Assembly: GCA_028690215.1 (NCBI GenBank)
Contig: JAQVBQ010000004.1
Location: forward strand, 53,204 to 117,203
Origin: Bacteroidales bacterium
Lineage (GTDB): Bacteria; Bacteroidota; Bacteroidia; Bacteroidales; UBA932
DNA length: 64,000 nt
Direction of reading: 5' to 3'
A program made the translations under genes and the position numbers. Of the stretch, positions 61,456 to 64,000 are shown piece by piece. Within the stretch, counting starts at the first letter, position 1, and every line of letters starts with the position of its first letter. Below the pieces are notes generated by a model. That model did no database searches. It saw only the letters and a program-made list of their open reading frames with translations, and was not told the DNA's origin.

Positions 61456-61956
61456 CTATTTATTTCCGCTTGTTCCAGTTGTGTCTTGCTTCACATCCTT
61501 GCTCTCCACAATAGGAGTTCCACCACCAACGACAGGTTCAAGCATCTTTTCAGTCTTTTTCATCAAGGATACAGAGACCGGTTTTTCAGGAGGACCTGGT
61601 TTAACCATTCCGAAAGAGTATTTAGTTCCTTTTGTGTAAATCCTGTAAAAGCCAATAAAATCCTTTGATGTCTCAAAAGTTCCGGTCTGAGAACCGGTGA
61701 ATCCATCCTTGCAATCAACATAGAGGATGGCAGATGTAAGTCTGCCGTCAGCAGTAAATTGCGGTTCAATTAATTTTATATCTATATTATACTTCTTAAG
61801 CTCCTTCTGATATTGCTCAAAGCTTGCATAAGTTGTGTTCCTGTCTATAGTCAGAGTTACAACGTCTTTATTTGCTGATAATCCTCTTTTGCATATCTGT
61901 GATGTTGCAGGTATAGCAATAATGACCAATAACAGAGTAATGAATAATTGTTTCAT
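61456..61956 (-). CDS. Small secreted protein of unknown function
   Basis: Protein of 166 residues from the ATG at 61956, which begins a clear signal peptide (MKQLFITLLLVIIAIPATSQ). An in-frame extension to 62163 runs back into the proC gene and is rejected. The middle has VVTLTIDRNTTYASFEQYQKEL and SAILYVDCKDGFTGSQTG, like short periplasmic domains seen next to M56-type sensors, but I cannot name it. The C-terminus is Gly/Thr/Lys-rich and probably disordered. Confidence 0.65.
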   Translation of the reverse strand: MKQLFITLLLVIIAIPATSQICKRGLSANKDVVTLTIDRNTTYASFEQYQKELKKYNIDIKLIEPQFTADGRLTSAILYVDCKDGFTGSQTGTFETSKDFIGFYRIYTKGTKYSFGMVKPGPPEKPVSVSLMKKTEKMLEPVVGGGTPIVESKDVKQDTTGTSGNK

Positions 61957-61986
61957 GGTGATTGTTTTATTTAAATTTTCGGTCGG

Positions 61987-61994
61987 CAAAGTTA
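61987..61994 (-). promoter_or_regulatory. Predicted -7 element for the small secreted protein
   Basis: On the minus strand TAACTTTG, about 31 bases upstream of the ATG at 61956. No clear -33 partner. Confidence 0.4.
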
Positions 61995-62011
61995 TATCAT
62001 ATCTACAGAAA

Positions 62012-62845
62012 TTATTCATTTTTTTTACTAAAATGTCCCGGCCAATTAAGAATAGTTCTCTCACGTCTCTCTTTAGTATGTTGGAAAAGAGTTCTGACAG
62101 TCTGTGGAAAGGCTGATCGGATAACTTTTGTCCCCTCTTCAGTAATTCCACCTTTGGTAGCAACCCTCTCTACAATTTTGTCAAAGGGCATTTTCTGGTC
62201 TACACAAAGTTTGGAAGTGCCTAAAATAGTGGTGATTATCATGTTGTGAATATCCTCTTTGCTTAAAGTTGAACGGGATAATGCCTCCTCTACAATAATG
62301 CTGAATATTGAGGCTATAAATCCGGGCATACAGCTGGTCAAATCTGTACATATGCCCAATTCGCTTTCCGGAATAATTACTACAGAGCTGAATGTTCCCA
62401 GAAGCGTTTTTAAAATAGAGACTTCTTGTTCTGAGACAAATTGATTAAATGTGGCTAAAGTCACGGATTTATCCACTTCTCCGGTAACACTGGGGATAAC
62501 TATGGAGCATGAAGCATTTGGATAAATTGTATTTAACTGGTTGAATCTTATACAGGCATTAACCGCACAGATATGTTGCCCCTCTCTGAAAAATCCGGCG
62601 GTAGCTTCTGCAACCTCCTTCATATCTGTTGGCTTCACACATAAGAATACAATATCTGACGACTTTATAACCTCTTCATTATTCTTGAATATAGTGACCT
62701 TGGGGTATCTCTCGGATATTTCGGACAACTTCTCATTCGAACGATTCGAAATATAAAGATCTTCCTGTAATACAGTGCCAGTTTCTAAAAACTTGTGCGT
62801 TAGCATACTGCCCATGCTGCCAAAACCGATAATACCTATTTTCAT
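62012..62845 (-). CDS. Pyrroline-5-carboxylate reductase family protein
   Basis: NAD(P)-binding protein of 277 residues related to ProC and ComER. The Rossmann motif GIIGFGSMGSML is at the N-terminus. FLCVKPTDMKEVAE, PSVTGEVDKSVT and the helical C-terminal dimer domain (LTSCMPGFIASIFSIIVEEA, then RVATKGGITEEGTKVI) follow. The usual ProC end SPGGTT is replaced by TKGGITEEG. It may be the true proline-pathway enzyme or a paralogue; the sequence alone does not decide. The C-terminal tail is basic and longer than usual. Confidence 0.8.
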   Translation of the reverse strand: MKIGIIGFGSMGSMLTHKFLETGTVLQEDLYISNRSNEKLSEISERYPKVTIFKNNEEVIKSSDIVFLCVKPTDMKEVAEATAGFFREGQHICAVNACIRFNQLNTIYPNASCSIVIPSVTGEVDKSVTLATFNQFVSEQEVSILKTLLGTFSSVVIIPESELGICTDLTSCMPGFIASIFSIIVEEALSRSTLSKEDIHNMIITTILGTSKLCVDQKMPFDKIVERVATKGGITEEGTKVIRSAFPQTVRTLFQHTKERRERTILNWPGHFSKKNE

Positions 62846-62862
62846 AACTATTTGTAATATAA

Positions 62863-62901
62863 TATAAAAAGACGTATGCCTCCATAAATCAGAGGCATAC
62901 G
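62863..62901 (-). terminator. Terminator after the M20 dipeptidase gene
   Basis: A 10-bp perfect stem CGTATGCCTC (62873-62882) with GAGGCATACG (62892-62901) and a 9-base loop. Read on the minus strand it is followed by TCTTTTTATATT. Confidence 0.88.
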
Positions 62902-62950
62902 ATTAATTGAACATTACAAATATATGAAATAAATAAAATCTACTTGCAAT

Positions 62951-64000
62951 TTATTCTGTATAATATTTGTAGAAAAGAGCTATAGACTCTATACCTTTAT
63001 AAAACTGACTTAAAAGATAGCTTTCATTTGGTGAGTGAATCACATCTCTTTCAAGTCCAAAACCCATAAGAAGCGGATTTGCTCCAAGAATCTGCTGCAG
63101 ATCAGCCAGTACAGGTATGCTTCCTCCACCTCTGTTCGGAACAGGCTCGATGCCATAGACATCTGTTATAGCGCGTGAAGCAGATTTGTATACTTTAGAA
63201 GACATAGGGCAGAGGAAACCTTGTCCGCCATGGTGTGATGTCACTTTAACCTTGACACCTTTCGGGGCAAGTTTCATGAAATGGGTCTGGAATAATTGGG
63301 CAATCTTTTTATTGTCCTGGTTTGGAACTAATCTCATAGAGATCTTGGCATAAGCCTTTGAAGGGATAACTGTCTTTGCACCCTCTCCTGTGTAACCTCC
63401 CCAGATACCGTTTACATCAAGGCATGGTCTTATTCCGGTTCTTTCCATTGTGGTATATCCGGCTTCTCCGCCAACTTCATCTATGTCAAGAAATCTCTTG
63501 TACTCTTCGATGTCAAATGGGGCCATTCCCAACATTTTGCGTTCCTGGGCGGAAAGTTCCACCACATCGTCATAAAAGCCTTCAATGGTAATTCTTCCGT
63601 TTTTGTCTATCAACTTGTCTATCATAGTGCATAATGTATTGATAGGGTTGAGGATGGCACCTCCGTAATGGCCTGAATGAAGATCCTTATTCGGTCCTGT
63701 GACCTCAACTTCCATATAGGTAAGCCCTCTCATTCCAACGTTTAATGACGGTATTTTCTCGTCAATCATTGTGGTATCGGAAACCAAAATGTCATCGCAT
63801 GAGAGAAGTTCTTTATGCTCGGCAGCCCATTCTGCAAGGCTTGGAGAACCAATCTCCTCCTCTCCGTCAATGATGAATTTGACATTACATTTAAGCTGAT
63901 TGGTCTTAATAAGGTATTCCAGAGCCTTGACATGCATGAAACCCTGACCTTTGTCGTCATTTGCACCACGGGCATAGATTGCACCATCCCTTATTTGAGG
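62951..64000 (-). CDS. M20 family dipeptidase (N-terminus cut by window edge)
   Basis: Metallopeptidase of which 349 C-terminal residues are present; the start lies beyond 64000. The first residues read PQIRDGAIYARGANDDKGQGF, containing the metal-bridging DDKG Asp. IDGEEEIGSP (catalytic Glu and metal Glu), the dimerisation lid, GIWGGYTGEGAKTVIPSKAYAKIS and the C-terminal FGLERDVIHSPNESY with its metal-binding His follow. It resembles carnosinase-type and CNDP-like dipeptidases. The terminator at 62863-62901 ends its transcript. Confidence 0.92.
   Translation of the reverse strand, partial: PQIRDGAIYARGANDDKGQGFMHVKALEYLIKTNQLKCNVKFIIDGEEEIGSPSLAEWAAEHKELLSCDDILVSDTTMIDEKIPSLNVGMRGLTYMEVEVTGPNKDLHSGHYGGAILNPINTLCTMIDKLIDKNGRITIEGFYDDVVELSAQERKMLGMAPFDIEEYKRFLDIDEVGGEAGYTTMERTGIRPCLDVNGIWGGYTGEGAKTVIPSKAYAKISMRLVPNQDNKKIAQLFQTHFMKLAPKGVKVKVTSHHGGQGFLCPMSSKVYKSASRAITDVYGIEPVPNRGGGSIPVLADLQQILGANPLLMGFGLERDVIHSPNESYLLSQFYKGIESIALFYKYYTE

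Noticed and set aside
61957-62163. N-terminal extension of the small secreted protein
   Set aside because: It would run into the end of the ProC-like gene in another frame and would bury a clear signal peptide.
1-64000. Insertion sequences, phage genes, toxin-antitoxin pairs or restriction systems
   Set aside because: No transposase, integrase, terminal repeats, phage structural proteins or methylase/nuclease motifs were found in any frame I examined.

Overview
The window is chromosomal DNA from a member of the Bacteroidota, most likely order Bacteroidales. The signs are a SusC/SusD pair with glycan genes, the Bacteroidota form of LptD, a Rho factor with a long Gln-rich insert, a lone rpmH, few Shine-Dalgarno sequences, and repeated promoters of the Bacteroidota type (TTTG or TTG, about 19-20 bases, then TAnnTTTG). 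Genes are tightly packed and no gene-free stretch exceeds about 175 bases. I found no rRNA operon, CRISPR array, insertion sequence or phage. One tRNA gene, tRNA-Leu(UAG), is present. The family within the order cannot be fixed from this sequence.

Bases 1-36,300 are mostly housekeeping genes. On the minus strand are ftsH (cut by the window edge) with rsfS, then rpe, pepD, dnaA, an MCE-domain lipid-transport protein and a cell-wall amidase. birA and lptD run the other way. ridA and rho follow on the plus strand. A minus-strand group carries a predicted heavy-metal exporter, meaB and a DUF1573 protein. Then come a ferredoxin, serS, ruvC and an outer-membrane beta-barrel protein (plus strand). 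The next minus-strand block is mqnE-PASTA protein-rluD, rpmH, and queD-polA-ECF sigma-rsmG. A plus-strand run follows: an aminotransferase, tpiA-prmA, tRNA-Leu, tig-clpP-clpX.

Bases 36,300-58,930 hold the accessory centrepiece. A GntR-type regulator with a sugar-binding-like domain is divergent from about 20 kb of co-directional genes that overlap or are separated by at most 23 bases: susC, susD, a DUF6259 glycosidase-like protein, a lipoprotein phosphoesterase, an MFS transporter, a DUF4380 mutarotase-like protein, a fucose/arabinose-isomerase-like enzyme, a kinase-like/phosphomannose-isomerase fusion, a ROK kinase, an agarase-like glycosidase and lutA-lutB-lutC. A second ROK gene follows with its own promoter. 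The layout suggests one unit that captures and cleaves a glycan, imports the sugar, isomerises and phosphorylates it, and oxidises L-lactate made from it. The substrate is unknown, and no aldolase is present to complete a route.

Bases 58,930-64,000 hold minus-strand genes: a secreted WG-repeat protein with zinc-finger-like motifs, a six-helix membrane protein, a small secreted protein, a ProC-like reductase, and an M20 dipeptidase cut by the window edge.
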